This document shows positions 54,014 through 63,632 of a stretch of 64,000 bases of DNA, piece by piece. Position 1 is the first letter of the stretch. Each line of letters opens with the position of its first letter. A program made the translations under genes and the position numbers. The notes beneath the pieces are model-generated. The model saw only the letters and a program-made list of their open reading frames with translations. It was not told the DNA's origin and made no database searches. Source of the stretch: Planococcus versutus (GTDB taxonomy: Bacteria > Bacillota > Bacilli > Bacillales_A > Planococcaceae); contig NZ_CP016540.2 of the NCBI RefSeq assembly GCF_001186155.3, positions 2,334,001 through 2,398,000 on the forward strand, read 5' to 3'.

Positions 54014-55378
54014 ATGAACAATGAGTGGATCTGTCAGTTACAAAACAAATTAAACGAAGACCAATGCTCAATGAGTAGTAGTGAAAAATACCGGCACAGT
54101 CACGATGAATCTGACCATGTACCTGTTGAACCCGACTTGGTTTGTTTTCCTGAGTCGACAGAAGATGTAGTAGCAATTGTGCAAATTGCACAACAAGCAG
54201 CGATACCGATTACTCCATTTGGTGCGGGGTCAGGTCTAGAAGGTCAATCGATTCCTTTTAAAGGTGGTATTTCACTAAATTTTGAGCGCATGAACAAAGT
54301 GATAAAATTTTCACCAGAAGATCTATTGATTACAGTTCAACCCGGCATAACAAGACTGCAATTAAATCACTTAATCAACCGGCACGGATTGCAATTTCCA
54401 ATCGACCCCGGTGCAGATGCTACGATTGGTGGAATGGTAGCTAATAACGCCAGCGGCACGACTGCTGTGCGATACGGAGTAATGCGAGACCAAGTTATAG
54501 ATTTAGAAATCGTTTTAGCAGATGGAACTCGATTACATACAGGAACCAAAGCTAAAAAATCATCTTCTGGTTATCATTTAACAGGTCTTTTTACAGGATC
54601 TGAAGGCACTTTAGGCATTATCACTGAAATTACGCTCAAGCTCCATGGCATTTCGGAGCATACAATTGCAGCTAGTTGCACATTTGAAACTCCTCATCAA
54701 TGTGCAGAAGCGGCACACATGATTTTACTGAGTGGCATTCCCATACAACGCATGGAGTTTGTTGATGCCTATAGTATTTCGAAAGTAAATCGTTACGGCA
54801 ATTATGGACTTCCTGAAAAACATTCGTTGTTTTTTGAATTTGCGGGCATGAAAAGCGCTGTCGAAGAAGAAGCTAATTTAGCAAAAGAATTGATAATGGA
54901 TATGAATGGTGAAAATTGGCGTGTAGCAGCAGACTCTGAAGAACGAGCAATGATTTGGAAAGCTCGACATGAAATGGCTTATGCATATCGCCATCAAGCA
55001 GGAATGACCATTACAGGCGGCGATGTTTGTGTTCCGATTTCAAAGCTTCCAGAACTGATCGACTATGCCCGCGAACTCATTGTCGAAAGTGGATTAGAAG
55101 GAGGAATTCTAGGTCACATCGGTGATGGCAATTTCCATACAGCCATTGCTTACGATACCACAGATCCCAAACAACGGCTCTCTGCAGAATACATTAACGA
55201 AAAACTTGCGTATCGCGCCATTAAACTCGAAGGGACTTGTACAGGAGAACATGGAGTCGGGCTTGGTAAAATGAAATACCAAGATGCTGAACACGGAGCT
55301 GCAGTAGCTGTCATGAAAAACATGAAAAAAATGTTAGATCCATCTAATTTATTAAATCCAGGGAAAATATTCACCTAG
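54014..55378 (+). CDS. FAD-linked oxidase, glycolate/D-lactate dehydrogenase GlcD type
   Basis: A 454-residue PCMH-type flavoprotein. PFGAGSGLEGQ and DPGADATIGGMVANNASGT bind FAD, GSEGTLGIITEITLKLHG follows, and the C-terminal HIGDGNFHTAI and CTGEHGVGLGKM are the 2-hydroxyacid dehydrogenase signature. It would oxidise a 2-hydroxyacid such as glycolate or D-lactate; the usual GlcE and GlcF partners are absent here, so it is probably a single-subunit type. AAAGGAG precedes the ATG. Divergent from the TRAP operon. Confidence 0.9.
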   Translation: MNNEWICQLQNKLNEDQCSMSSSEKYRHSHDESDHVPVEPDLVCFPESTEDVVAIVQIAQQAAIPITPFGAGSGLEGQSIPFKGGISLNFERMNKVIKFSPEDLLITVQPGITRLQLNHLINRHGLQFPIDPGADATIGGMVANNASGTTAVRYGVMRDQVIDLEIVLADGTRLHTGTKAKKSSSGYHLTGLFTGSEGTLGIITEITLKLHGISEHTIAASCTFETPHQCAEAAHMILLSGIPIQRMEFVDAYSISKVNRYGNYGLPEKHSLFFEFAGMKSAVEEEANLAKELIMDMNGENWRVAADSEERAMIWKARHEMAYAYRHQAGMTITGGDVCVPISKLPELIDYARELIVESGLEGGILGHIGDGNFHTAIAYDTTDPKQRLSAEYINEKLAYRAIKLEGTCTGEHGVGLGKMKYQDAEHGAAVAVMKNMKKMLDPSNLLNPGKIFT

Positions 55379-55603
55379 AAATTAGTTGTAAGAGATGTAC
55401 TGCTTTAAAAAAATCTCTTCTATAATATTCACTACTCCCAATACACGGATAAAACGCTATTCGACTATTGATGTTGCAAGTTTTTATTGTTTGAATGGCA
55501 CAATAAAGTTTATTGTCTACATAAAGCCATGTGTTCTTTTTGCTACTTTCGCCAAAAGACACCTTCGCAGGTGATTGTTGTACCGGGATTCAAAAATAAT
55601 AAT

Positions 55604-55641
55604 AAAAAGAGGAAAACCAATTTACTGGTTTTCCTCTTTTT
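55604..55641. terminator. Terminator between the oxidase region and the lipoprotein gene
   Basis: AAAAAGAGGAAAACCA and TGGTTTTCCTCTTTTT form a 16-bp perfect stem around ATTTAC. The 55379-55603 stretch before it has stop codons in all frames and no recognised element. Confidence 0.88.
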
Positions 55642-55645
55642 ATTA

Positions 55646-56251
55646 TTATTCTGCGATTTTTTGTAGCAATCCTTCTTGGTCATTAAATTGAATTTTCCCG
55701 ATTTTTCCTTCTATTGGCACGATGGCTTCTCCTTCATACTCAAATGTCTCTTTCTCTCCTGTTTCGTTTTCATAGATGACGTGGAACGTAAAATTATAAA
55801 GAGTTTTCTCAATTTCATTTTGTTTGATTTCAATCGCAGAAGGCGTTATTTTGTAGGCTTGATCAGAAAAACTGTATGCAAAAGCTTCTGTTTTGCTAAA
55901 TGCATCATAGGTATTTTCAGTGAAATACAAAGCATACGTATCGCTCGTGTAATCGGTTAACGCCGTATATTCCGGTCCGTTCATCCACGCGTTGTAGTCT
56001 TCTTCACTCATCTCAGCTGTTTGGATTTCCATTGCCGCGTTCCATAATTCTCGGTATTTTTTGTCTGGACCGTTAAAGTGTTTTTCAATGAACGCTTGAA
56101 TTACCGCTTCGTCTTTTGCAACCGACTGGGTTGATTTTTTAGCTTCTACTGTTTTTGTTTTGTCGTTTTCAGAACAACCGACAATGAGTAGGCAAGAAAC
56201 GAGTACTAGCAGTAGTCCTAAAAGCAGCTTGTTTCCTATAAAAACGTTCAT
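55646..56251 (-). CDS. Hypothetical lipoprotein
   Basis: A 201-residue precursor with a signal peptide and lipobox IVGC (Cys about residue 26), then a polar linker and a soluble domain of about 150 residues rich in aromatic residues and Glu. No family is recognised. AGAAGGAGGAATAAGG precedes the ATG. Seen as a single-gene unit. Confidence 0.75.
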   Translation of the reverse strand: MNVFIGNKLLLGLLLVLVSCLLIVGCSENDKTKTVEAKKSTQSVAKDEAVIQAFIEKHFNGPDKKYRELWNAAMEIQTAEMSEEDYNAWMNGPEYTALTDYTSDTYALYFTENTYDAFSKTEAFAYSFSDQAYKITPSAIEIKQNEIEKTLYNFTFHVIYENETGEKETFEYEGEAIVPIEGKIGKIQFNDQEGLLQKIAE

Positions 56252-56528
56252 CCTTATTCCTCCTTCTAATTCACTCTACATCGTTTACAGAAAAGTCATT
56301 TACTGTTATACGAACTAGCTCTCCATAAGTTCCACTTTTCCCATAATAAAAAAACTTCCATCCTCATTTTTTTTGAGAGTCCGGAGGTCTTAGATTAATC
56401 ACTCGATTTAGTAAAAACTTCTTTAAAGTATTCTACTGTTTTCATCTTTTCTCCAGTTTTCCGTGTGTTCTACGTAGTTTCGATAAATACTATGGTAACG
56501 AAAATCAGTTGCTTTTTTCGACAACAAT
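56252..56528. other. Intergenic region, no recognised gene
   Basis: About 280 AT-rich bases upstream of the lipoprotein gene. It probably contains that gene's promoter. I see no RNA, repeat or coding frame. Confidence 0.4.
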
Positions 56529-56576
56529 AAAAAGCCACCGCGATAAGTCAGTATTCATGACTTTTCGAAATGGCTC
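56529..56576 (-). terminator. Long hairpin terminator after the 97-residue protein gene
   Basis: On the minus strand AGCCA..AAGTCA pairs with TGACTT..TGGCT with internal loops, followed by TTTTTATTG. It starts a few bases after the stop codon. Confidence 0.65.
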
Positions 56577-56582
56577 CATGTG

Positions 56583-56876
56583 TTACTCTTGGTTGGATGA
56601 TTTAAAGCGGTAACGAGTGTCTTCTTCGAGCTTATTGAAAACTTCGATGTAACGAATGCTACTTTGTTCGGATTCAGCGGTCAGTTCATCTCCATCGAGA
56701 ATTTCAGCGAGTGGACGAGCTTCTGGTTCAATGATTGCGGAATCGAAATCGTCCATCAAGCCTTGAAGCTCTTTGTAAGTTTCAAGCGCTTTGTCTTTTT
56801 TCACTTTTTCAAACAGTCGGTCGGACTCTTCTTGTGTTAACTCTACATATCCGACTGTGATACGTTGCTTTTCCAT
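56583..56876 (-). CDS. Hypothetical small acidic protein
   Basis: A 97-residue soluble acidic protein (MEKQRITVGYVELTQEESDR at the start), predicted helical, without a recognised domain. AGGAGGGTTTACC precedes the ATG and a terminator follows, so it is very likely a real gene. Confidence 0.7.
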   Translation of the reverse strand: MEKQRITVGYVELTQEESDRLFEKVKKDKALETYKELQGLMDDFDSAIIEPEARPLAEILDGDELTAESEQSSIRYIEVFNKLEEDTRYRFKSSNQE

Positions 56877-57028
56877 GGTAAACCCTCCTATGACTTAATC
56901 GATAAGTTATCATTCCATACCCTCTATGCTAAAATACATAAACCTACAGCTGTCAACTACTGGATGATAGCACTAGTTTCCGCTATGATAAAAACAACAG
57001 AAAAAATGAGAAACCGGAGTTGATTGCT

Positions 57029-57688
57029 TTGCGCGTAGCCATATTCGATTTTGATGGAACTTTGTATTCGAAAGAAACTTTCCAACTCATGATGAATCAT
57101 TTAAAAAATCATCCTACTCACAGCAAACGTTACCGCCAATTTTACCGGAATATCATGCCTCCTTATATCGGTCATAAACTTAAAATTTATCCTGAGAGAA
57201 AAATGCGTGAACGTTCGGTTCAAGCGTATTTATCTGCTTTGGAAACGTTCACCAAGGTCGAACTCGAGCAGTTTTTCGGCGAAATTGCAGATCAAATGCA
57301 TGATGATATGAATCCGAATGTTGTTGATCGATTACAAGCACATGTAGCCAACAACGATTACGTTATGCTTGTATCTGGTGCTTTTACACCGCTTTTGCAT
57401 GCGGTCACTAAAACATTGCCGATTAAAACCATCATTGGAACAGAAGTTCTTTACAATAATAATATTGTCGATCACCGCACTCCGTTATCTCATATTCAAG
57501 GACCATTAAAAACGATAAAAATTGAAGAAGCACTCGAAGGTTGGGAGATTGACTGGGCTAATAGTTATGCTTACGGTGACAGCTATTCCGACTTACCTGT
57601 ACTAGAACTGGTTGGTCATCCCATAGCTGTTCAACCGAAAGCTGATTTACGAAAAGTAGCGGAAAAACGCAACTGGGAAATCATGTAA
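57029..57688 (+). CDS. HAD-IB family phosphatase (SerB-like)
   Basis: A 219-residue haloacid dehalogenase superfamily hydrolase. Motif I is IFDFDGTLYSKE (nucleophile Asp), motif II is MLVSGAF, and motif IV is YGDSYSDLPVL. Subgroup IB includes phosphoserine phosphatases and PNPase-like enzymes; the substrate is not evident. The start is a TTG at 57029, eight bases after CCGGAG; another TTG at 57020 overlaps the spacing. A repeat-like element follows the stop. Confidence 0.85.
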   Translation: MRVAIFDFDGTLYSKETFQLMMNHLKNHPTHSKRYRQFYRNIMPPYIGHKLKIYPERKMRERSVQAYLSALETFTKVELEQFFGEIADQMHDDMNPNVVDRLQAHVANNDYVMLVSGAFTPLLHAVTKTLPIKTIIGTEVLYNNNIVDHRTPLSHIQGPLKTIKIEEALEGWEIDWANSYAYGDSYSDLPVLELVGHPIAVQPKADLRKVAEKRNWEIM

Positions 57689-57689
57689 T

Positions 57690-57790
57690 CGTAAGAAAAG
57701 CATTGGCCGAAGCCTGCGAGGACAAGCTTTTGTGACGATGAGGCTGAAGCTGAGCCCACCGGCAAGCGAAGCGGCCAGCCCAATTGGAGA
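57690..57790. repeat. Dispersed repeat-like element, divergent copy
   Basis: A non-coding GC-rich stretch directly after a stop codon, as in copy 1. It begins GTAAGAAAAGC and includes GGCAAGCGAAGCGGCCAGCC. Similarity to the elements at 17197 and 63281 is limited to the opening AAGAAAAGC and this GGC-AAGCG-GCC block. It is either a diverged member or a related family. Confidence 0.45.
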
Positions 57791-57833
57791 TTATACATCA
57801 CTATTCAATTTAATAAGACTTTGTCTACAGCCT

Positions 57834-57865
57834 AAAACAGACCGCAAATGCGGTCTGTTTTTTTA
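57834..57865. terminator. Rho-independent terminator, HAD gene / pcp
   Basis: AAAACAGACCGCA and TGCGGTCTGTTTT form a 13-bp perfect stem around AA with T runs. Confidence 0.9.
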
Positions 57866-58471
57866 GTTTTCACTTAATACGCGAATACAAACTTGAACTC
57901 CTTTTAACAAATCCTCATGTGACCAACTCGGAATGTTACCGTGCTGAATAGCTAATTCGTGTGATGCCGGAATGTGGATAAATCCTGTAGGTAAATCAGG
58001 TTTATTCGTTTTAGCATAATACAACCCTTCGTACATTACGTTGTTGCATAAATATGCACCTGCTGTATTTGAAATGGCTGCAGGCAAACCGTTTGCAAGC
58101 AAGCCATCTACCATTTGTCGAATCGGCAAAGTAGATAAATAAGCCGCTTCTCCTCTTTCTCGTATCGGTTCATCAATCGGCTTAATGCCTTTGTTATCCG
58201 TATCTCCATCTTTCACATTTAACGCAATTCGCTCTGGTGTGATCTTATAACGCCCTGCAGCAAGTCCAAGTGAAATAACTGCATCCGGCTGGTCTTCTTT
58301 AATAAAGTTCAACAAAAAATCTCCAGATAAATTAAAATCTACCGGTATAATTTTGCCAATAATTTCATAGTCTCCGATGTTTGTTCCGTGAAGTGATTCC
58401 ACAATTTTCATTGTGGGATTGATCATATAATCCAGAAACGGCTCAAAGCCAGTGAGTAATAATTTCTTCAA
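57863..58471 (-). CDS. pcp: Pyroglutamyl-peptidase I
   Basis: A 202-residue cysteine peptidase (C15) removing N-terminal pyroglutamate. The N-terminus LLLTGFEPFLDYMINP and the triad segments PERIALN (Glu), AGAYLCNNVMY (Cys) and GFIHIPASH (His) are all present. It is slightly shorter than the usual 215 residues. GGAGGGGATTAG precedes the ATG. Confidence 0.96.
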   Translation of the reverse strand: MKKLLLTGFEPFLDYMINPTMKIVESLHGTNIGDYEIIGKIIPVDFNLSGDFLLNFIKEDQPDAVISLGLAAGRYKITPERIALNVKDGDTDNKGIKPIDEPIRERGEAAYLSTLPIRQMVDGLLANGLPAAISNTAGAYLCNNVMYEGLYYAKTNKPDLPTGFIHIPASHELAIQHGNIPSWSHEDLLKGVQVCIRVLSEN

Positions 58472-58626
58472 TCTAATCCCCTCCTAGTTGGTAGTATACA
58501 CAGCCGGCATGCTGTTTCCCATAAATATAATACCACATTTAAAATTTCAGAAAACCTTCCCATAATTAAAATACTGTGTTAAAATTCACTATAACGAATA
58601 ATTATACAAAAACAGGAGGAATATTC

Positions 58627-59400
58627 ATGACTCGTAAAAACTTATTTATAGCTTTATTTGCATCATCCGTATTATTTTTAGGCGCTTGTGGAAATGCTAG
58701 TAAACAAGATTCTTCAGAAGAAAAAAAAATACTAGAAATGGGGACCTCTGCCGAATTTGCTCCATTTGAATCACGTAACCCTGAAGGCGAAATTGTCGGA
58801 TTTGATATCGACTTGGCAAATCACATTGCAGATGAACTTGGCTATGAACTCAAAATTACCGATATGAAGTTTGATGGCTTGATTGGTGCATTACAAAACG
58901 ATCGCGTGGATATGGTTATTGCAGGCATGTCTGCAACTGAATCCCGTAAAGAAAACGTTGATTTTTCGACAGAATATAATCATTCAGGTGAAATGTTTGT
59001 CACTGCTAAAGGGTCTGAACTGACGAGTCTTGAATCGTTAGAAGGCAAAACGGTTGGTGTTCAACTTGGCACCATTCAAGAAGAAGGGGCAGAGAAGATT
59101 ATTGCCGATAAAGAAGTCAATTTTGAACTAAAAGCTTTAGATGATTCTGGTGCACTAATACAAGAAATCTTGTCAGGTCGCATTGATGCCGCCTATATGG
59201 ATAAGCAAGTAGCACTTGGCTATATCGAAGCACAAGATCTTGGTGCATTTGATGACCCAACCACCGCTTCACCTGGTATGGCTGTTGCATTTCCAAAAGA
59301 CAGTGAACTTGTAGAAGAGGTAAACGACGTACTCGCTAGCATGAAAGAAAGTGGCGAGTTGGATAAACTAAAAGAAGAATGGCTGACAGAAGAACAATAA
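58627..59400 (+). CDS. Polar amino acid ABC transporter solute-binding lipoprotein
   Basis: A 257-residue precursor with lipobox LGAC (Cys about residue 21) and an SBP_bac_3 domain: MGTSAEFAPFESRNPEGE, GFDIDLANHIADELG and DMVIAGMSATESRKENVDFS. It binds a polar amino acid. The ATG at 58627 follows ACAGGAGGAATATTC; the frame extends 17 codons upstream without a site. First gene of a three-gene transporter. Confidence 0.94.
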   Translation: MTRKNLFIALFASSVLFLGACGNASKQDSSEEKKILEMGTSAEFAPFESRNPEGEIVGFDIDLANHIADELGYELKITDMKFDGLIGALQNDRVDMVIAGMSATESRKENVDFSTEYNHSGEMFVTAKGSELTSLESLEGKTVGVQLGTIQEEGAEKIIADKEVNFELKALDDSGALIQEILSGRIDAAYMDKQVALGYIEAQDLGAFDDPTTASPGMAVAFPKDSELVEEVNDVLASMKESGELDKLKEEWLTEEQ

Positions 59401-59428
59401 ATTGACTTGCAGAAATGAGAGGTATTTT

Positions 59429-60088
59429 ATGAATCTTGATTTTTCACAAATCGTCCCTTATATCCCTTTTATGTTGGAAGGGATATGGGTTACGTTAAAA
59501 TTTGTATTTTTTGCTATTATTCTTGGCTCCATTCTTGGCATTTTATTGGCTTTGTTTAAAATTGGTAGCGTTAAACCAGCACGCTGGTTTGCCGATGCTT
59601 ATACATCTATTTTTCGTGGAACACCGTTAATTCTTCAATTGATGATTATCTATTATTCAATTCCACAATTGACTGGCTTTGATATATCACCGTTTCTTTC
59701 TGCAATTCTTGCATTTGGACTTAATTCTTCTGCTTATATATCCGAAATCATTCGTGCAGGAATTCAAGCAGTCGATAAAGGTCAAACAGAAGCCGCACAA
59801 GCTCTGGGTGTGCCTTACAGCGCTATGATGAAAGACATTATTTTGCCGCAAGCACTTAAAAACATCTTGCCTGCATTAATGAATGAATTTATTACCTTAA
59901 CTAAAGAATCTGCGATCGTCTCCACAATTGGCTATCTGGATCTCATGAGACGTGCACAAGTAGTCGGCGCAGACCTGTTTCGCAACTTTGAGCCACTGTT
60001 GTTTGTCGGTGTCATTTATTGGTGCCTAGTGATGGGCTTGACGATGATTGGAAGAGTTTTCGAACGGAGGCTGAAACAAAGTGATTAA
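59429..60088 (+). CDS. Polar amino acid ABC transporter permease
   Basis: A 219-residue HisM/GlnP-type permease with five transmembrane segments. [22 protein letters not shown] and the EAA loop [21 protein letters not shown] are typical. The ATG at 59429 follows GAGAGGTATTTT. It overlaps the ATPase gene by eight bases. Confidence 0.94.
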   Translation: MNLDFSQIVPYIPFMLEGIWVTLKFVFFAIILGSILGILLALFKIGSVKPARWFADAYTSIFRGTPLILQLMIIYYSIPQLTGFDISPFLSAILAFGLNSSAYISEIIRAGIQAVDKGQTEAAQALGVPYSAMMKDIILPQALKNILPALMNEFITLTKESAIVSTIGYLDLMRRAQVVGADLFRNFEPLLFVGVIYWCLVMGLTMIGRVFERRLKQSD

Positions 60089-60803
60089 TGTACAACAGTT
60101 ACACAAGAAATTCGGTTCCCATGAAGTACTGAGTGACATTTCTACTTCTGTCGCAACAGGAGAAGTCGTTTCGATTATTGGACCTTCTGGATCAGGCAAA
60201 TCTACATTTTTACGGTGCTTGAATTTATTAGAAATTCCAACTTCTGGCACTATTGAAATTAACGGCACAAGTTTAACGGCTTCTAAAAAGTCGATCCACA
60301 AAATCCGCCAAGAAATTGGCATGGTTTTTCAACACTTTCATTTATTCCCTCATTTAACGGTGCTTGAAAACTTAACTTACGCTCCGATAAAAGCCAAAGG
60401 TATAAAAAAAGAAGAAGCAGATCTAAAAGCTCGTGTTTTATTAAAGCGTGTTGGGTTGTCAGAAAAAGAAACGGCTTATCCAAATAGCTTATCCGGTGGT
60501 CAAAAACAACGTGTCGCAATTGCTCGTGCGTTAGCTATGGAGCCTGAACTCATGTTGTTTGATGAACCTACGTCGGCACTCGATCCTGAAATGGTAAAAG
60601 AAGTGCTCGACGTAATGAAAGACTTAGCAAAATCAGGCATGACCATGGTGGTCGTTACACATGAAATGGGTTTTGCTCGTGAAGTCGCAGATCGTGTCTT
60701 GTTCTTAGACCACGGTGCTTTGGTTGAAGAAGGCAAACCTAACGAATTTTTCAATGATCCAAAAACCGCACGCGCCAAAGATTTTTTAGATAAGGTTTTA
60801 TAA
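60081..60803 (+). CDS. Polar amino acid ABC transporter ATP-binding protein
   Basis: A 240-residue GlnQ-type ATPase. Walker [10 protein letters not shown], signature LSGGQKQR, Walker [15 protein letters not shown], and the H-loop [10 protein letters not shown] are all present. The start codon is GTG or ATG at 60081 within the permease 3' end, behind CGGAGGCTG. Confidence 0.96.
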   Translation: MINVQQLHKKFGSHEVLSDISTSVATGEVVSIIGPSGSGKSTFLRCLNLLEIPTSGTIEINGTSLTASKKSIHKIRQEIGMVFQHFHLFPHLTVLENLTYAPIKAKGIKKEEADLKARVLLKRVGLSEKETAYPNSLSGGQKQRVAIARALAMEPELMLFDEPTSALDPEMVKEVLDVMKDLAKSGMTMVVVTHEMGFAREVADRVLFLDHGALVEEGKPNEFFNDPKTARAKDFLDKVL

Positions 60804-60832
60804 CAGGTATCCAATTGGGTACTTTTTTTTGT
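60804..60832 (+). terminator. Rho-independent terminator after the ABC operon
   Basis: GTATCC and GGGTAC pair around AATT and are followed by TTTTTTTT. A short stem but a strong T run right after the stop. Confidence 0.65.
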
Positions 60833-60922
60833 TCATTGGATGCTCAAATGTTCACGGGCGGTGACTATTTGGGCGTGTTATAATCACTACTGGATAACTT
60901 GTAGAAAACAGAGGTGGAAAAT

Positions 60923-61807
60923 GTGTTACGAAAAATAATTGTTTTAATAAGCGTCGTATTTTTCATGACGTTGATTGTGTTTACTGCTGTCATGTTTTTA
61001 ACAAATGAAGTGGAACTTTATTCTGAAAATAATGTTTCTTTAACCATTAAAAAACCCACTTTCATTTCACTCAGTGAACCGGAAGTGACAAAACAAGAAA
61101 CAGATAAGACACAAGTTTTTAATCTGACATTGCTTGGTCTGCAAGTAGGAACCTATACGTTAGTTGACCGATCTCTAGAAAATGGCACTTCGATCATTTT
61201 CGAAAAAATTGAAAATACCGGTTGGATTCCTTATACTTTTTCATTGAATCTCACCAATATAGAGGATGCTGAATTTGAGTCATGGAACCCAGAATCGACT
61301 GTTGCACTTGACGAAGCGATTTATGGAACAGATCCTACGACAAATCCTTATGGTGTTTTCAAAACGAAAAACGGCGAAATTTTAGTAGGAAATGTTTACG
61401 TATCTCGCAATCTTCAATTGGGTAACGGCGACTGGGTACAAGAACTGCGCCATGAAATTGCTGAATTTACAAACGAAGAAGGCGTCCTGTCGAAAAGTTT
61501 ATGGTTGCCGCCAAAACACACAAGTTATACGTGGTTAATGGCTTCTCAAGAGCCGTTTTTTGAAACAGACAAAGCAGAAGATGAGTGGATCTCATTTTCA
61601 CTTCAAAACCGCTTGTCACAGTTGAACTGGCTTACTCCAAAGGGACCACTAGTTAAGCTCGAGCTAACAGACGATCCCAGAACACAAATGGCTTATGGTT
61701 ATATCGATAAACGAACAGCCGATTTACCTTCGGTAGAATGGCAAGAGTCATCGCCTTCTCTATTTTTTGAATCGATGGTATTAAACGCAGAAATCAATCA
61801 GCAATGA
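60923..61807 (+). CDS. Hypothetical membrane-anchored extracytoplasmic protein
   Basis: A 294-residue protein with one N-terminal hydrophobic anchor (about residues 4-27) and an extracytoplasmic remainder rich in Thr, Glu and aromatics, with no recognised domain. The central QVGTYTLVDRSLENGTSIIF and later WLPPKHTSYTWLMA are the most regular segments. The start GTG at 60923 has AGGTGG five bases upstream; the GTG at 60914 lies within that site. A terminator follows. Function unknown. Confidence 0.75.
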   Translation: MLRKIIVLISVVFFMTLIVFTAVMFLTNEVELYSENNVSLTIKKPTFISLSEPEVTKQETDKTQVFNLTLLGLQVGTYTLVDRSLENGTSIIFEKIENTGWIPYTFSLNLTNIEDAEFESWNPESTVALDEAIYGTDPTTNPYGVFKTKNGEILVGNVYVSRNLQLGNGDWVQELRHEIAEFTNEEGVLSKSLWLPPKHTSYTWLMASQEPFFETDKAEDEWISFSLQNRLSQLNWLTPKGPLVKLELTDDPRTQMAYGYIDKRTADLPSVEWQESSPSLFFESMVLNAEINQQ

Positions 61808-61811
61808 CAAA

Positions 61812-61847
61812 GAAAAACGTTAAAGCTATGGCTTTAACGTTTTTTTA
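61812..61847 (+). terminator. Rho-independent terminator
   Basis: AAAAACGTTAAAGC and GCTTTAACGTTTTTTT pair around TATG. Confidence 0.88.
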
Positions 61848-61992
61848 TAAATTACTTTATCGATTTTGTAGTTTCTCTTTATTACTTAAACAACTCGCTA
61901 GCTATTTAACTGAATAATCTGTATAATTGATGTGAATCAAATAAAGTAATCTATTTCCTGTGGCTGCTGAAAAGTAAACGAGGAGGTTGGTC

Positions 61993-62166
61993 ATGATGGA
62001 ACACAAAGTACTCGATCCACGAGAAGTTGAACTTCGTCTTGATGAAGATTTTAATGCAATGCTGAATATGATTGGCGAAGGAGCACCCGTATTTTCATTT
62101 TATGAACACCAAGTGATGGCAGAAGAACAAACCCCTGAAGAACATACAAGCAAAGAACTTCATTAA
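61993..62166 (+). CDS. 57-residue hypothetical acidic protein
   Basis: A short frame beginning MMEHKVLDPREVELRLDEDF and ending in a Glu-rich tail with final Leu-His. AGGAGGTTGGTC lies just before the ATG, and a terminator starts eight bases after the stop. Both bounding signals indicate a genuine gene. It is soluble, acidic and of unknown function. ATG 61996 is an equally possible start. Confidence 0.72.
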   Translation: MMEHKVLDPREVELRLDEDFNAMLNMIGEGAPVFSFYEHQVMAEEQTPEEHTSKELH

Positions 62167-62173
62167 TCTAGCT

Positions 62174-62204
62174 AAAAAACCCCGTTCTGAGAACGGGGTT
62201 TTTC
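62174..62204. terminator. Bidirectional terminator, small protein / LLM gene
   Basis: AAAAAACCCCGTTCT and AGAACGGGGTTTTT form a 14-bp perfect stem around a single-base centre. Intact C4 and G4 runs. Confidence 0.92.
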
Positions 62205-63212
62205 TTATTCCATCATTTCTGCTAAATATTCATACGACTGCAAACGATCTTCTTGGTAAAAAACCGCTGAATTGACAATGATCTCATTGGCTCTAGTTTT
62301 AAGAATAAAATTTTCCAGTTTTTGTTTCACGACTTCCGATGTCCCCACCATCATCGATTCAGAATCCAATTTGTCGCGGAAAATGGCAATTTCACGATCT
62401 GTCCACACCTCTTCTAGATTATCAATAGGCGGTTGGAATGTTGTTGGTTCTCCGCGCATCAACGAAAACATTTGTTGCTGTGAAGACGTGGCTAACCACT
62501 CAGCGCGTTCTTGCGTTTCCGCAATTATAATATTAACACCCAGCATAGCATATGGTGCGTCTAACGCTTTTGATGGTTTAAAGTTTTGATGATACAACTG
62601 CAAAGCTTGCATCATGTAATCCGGTGCAAAATGGCTAGCAAATGAAAACGGTAAGCCTTTTAATGCAGCGAGCTGCGCACTAAATCCACTTGACCCAAGT
62701 AGCCAAAGAGGAATTTTCAAATTAGTACCAGGAAAAGCACGAACACGACCAACTGGATTTTCCGAAAAGTAATTTTCCAGTTCAGCTACTTGTTGTGGGA
62801 AATCTTCGCCATTGCTCTGTAAACTCCGACGTAGTGCATGAGCTGTCGCTTGATCGCTACCCGGTGCGCGTCCTAATCCTAAATCGATGCGTCCAGGATA
62901 AATAGTTTCTAATGTACCAAATTGCTCAGCAATCACAAGCGGTGCGTGATTGGGAAGCATAACCCCACCTGAACCAACACGAATAGACTTTGTCGCCCCT
63001 GCAATATGTCCAATGAGAACCGACGTTGCAGAACTACCAATGCCTGGCATATTATGATGTTCAGCTAACCAATAGCGATTAAACCCTAATTTTTCAACTC
63101 GTTGTGCGAGCTCTACACTATTTTTGAAAGTCTGTGCTGTTTCCGCACCTTCATTAATTGGTGCCAAATCGAGCACAGCTAATGGAATATTTTCGAATTT
63201 CTTAGTTTGCAT
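62205..63212 (-). CDS. LLM-class flavin-dependent oxidoreductase
   Basis: A 335-residue luciferase-like monooxygenase family protein. [44 protein letters not shown] and [14 protein letters not shown] are diagnostic of this bacterial group (YtmO/YceB-like). It probably uses FMNH2; the substrate is unknown. The start at 63212 is chosen as AGGAG lies ten bases upstream; ATG 63218 is closer to that site. Confidence 0.9.
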   Translation of the reverse strand: MQTKKFENIPLAVLDLAPINEGAETAQTFKNSVELAQRVEKLGFNRYWLAEHHNMPGIGSSATSVLIGHIAGATKSIRVGSGGVMLPNHAPLVIAEQFGTLETIYPGRIDLGLGRAPGSDQATAHALRRSLQSNGEDFPQQVAELENYFSENPVGRVRAFPGTNLKIPLWLLGSSGFSAQLAALKGLPFSFASHFAPDYMMQALQLYHQNFKPSKALDAPYAMLGVNIIIAETQERAEWLATSSQQQMFSLMRGEPTTFQPPIDNLEEVWTDREIAIFRDKLDSESMMVGTSEVVKQKLENFILKTRANEIIVNSAVFYQEDRLQSYEYLAEMME

Positions 63213-63280
63213 AACCATTTCACTCCTATTCCTCTTCATTGTAGCGATGTTTAACAAAAACATCCTTTCTTCTGCTCAAA

Positions 63281-63415
63281 CAAAGAAAAGCAAAAGCGCC
63301 TGTGTAGATTTGACGGGCACAAGACAAACCGGCAAAACGGTATGTTTTAGTCGCACAGCCAGAGTGGCTGATGATCCCAAGAGTCGGCTATTGATTTGCC
63401 AATTGAATAGTAAAA
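63281..63415. repeat. Dispersed repeat element, copy homologous to 17197
   Basis: Non-coding. CAAAGAAAAGC, TGTGTAG, TGTTTTAG, CGCACAGCCAGA, GA-CC-A-GAG and GGCTATTGA line up in the same order and spacing as the element after the SDR gene. It lies between divergent genes (LLM oxidoreductase and the iron-binding lipoprotein). The plus-strand frame through it has no protein similarity. Confidence 0.65.
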
Positions 63416-63545
63416 AAACAGAACATTAACGCACGCATAGCCAAGTCAAGTAATGCGTAGAGTTTACTCTACATATAAACTTATTCTCCTATGCTCAACT
63501 TTTAGACACAATTAAAAATAAAACGGTAGACATCGCTGTTTGTGA

Positions 63546-63573
63546 TTGACATTCTCAATTAGCACTTTATAAT
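63546..63573 (+). promoter_or_regulatory. Sigma-A promoter of the iron-binding lipoprotein gene
   Basis: TTGACA, 16 bases, TATAAT: consensus in both boxes. About 60 bases before the ATG. Confidence 0.8.
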
Positions 63574-63578
63574 TGAGG

Positions 63579-63597
63579 TTGAGAATGGTTTTCATTT
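63579..63597 (+). promoter_or_regulatory. Fur box candidate
   Basis: The core TGAGAATgGTTTTCA (63580-63594) matches 12 of 14 positions of the 7-1-7 Fur consensus TGATAATnATTATCA. It sits just downstream of the -10 box of the promoter, an ideal site for iron-dependent repression. Confidence 0.75.
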
Positions 63598-63632
63598 AAC
63601 TTCTCAATTACATACTAAAAGGAGAGACATTC

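Noticed and set aside
63124..63429. 101-codon plus-strand frame over the LLM gene start and the repeat
   Set aside because: Mostly antisense to the LLM gene and then repeat DNA; no site or similarity.
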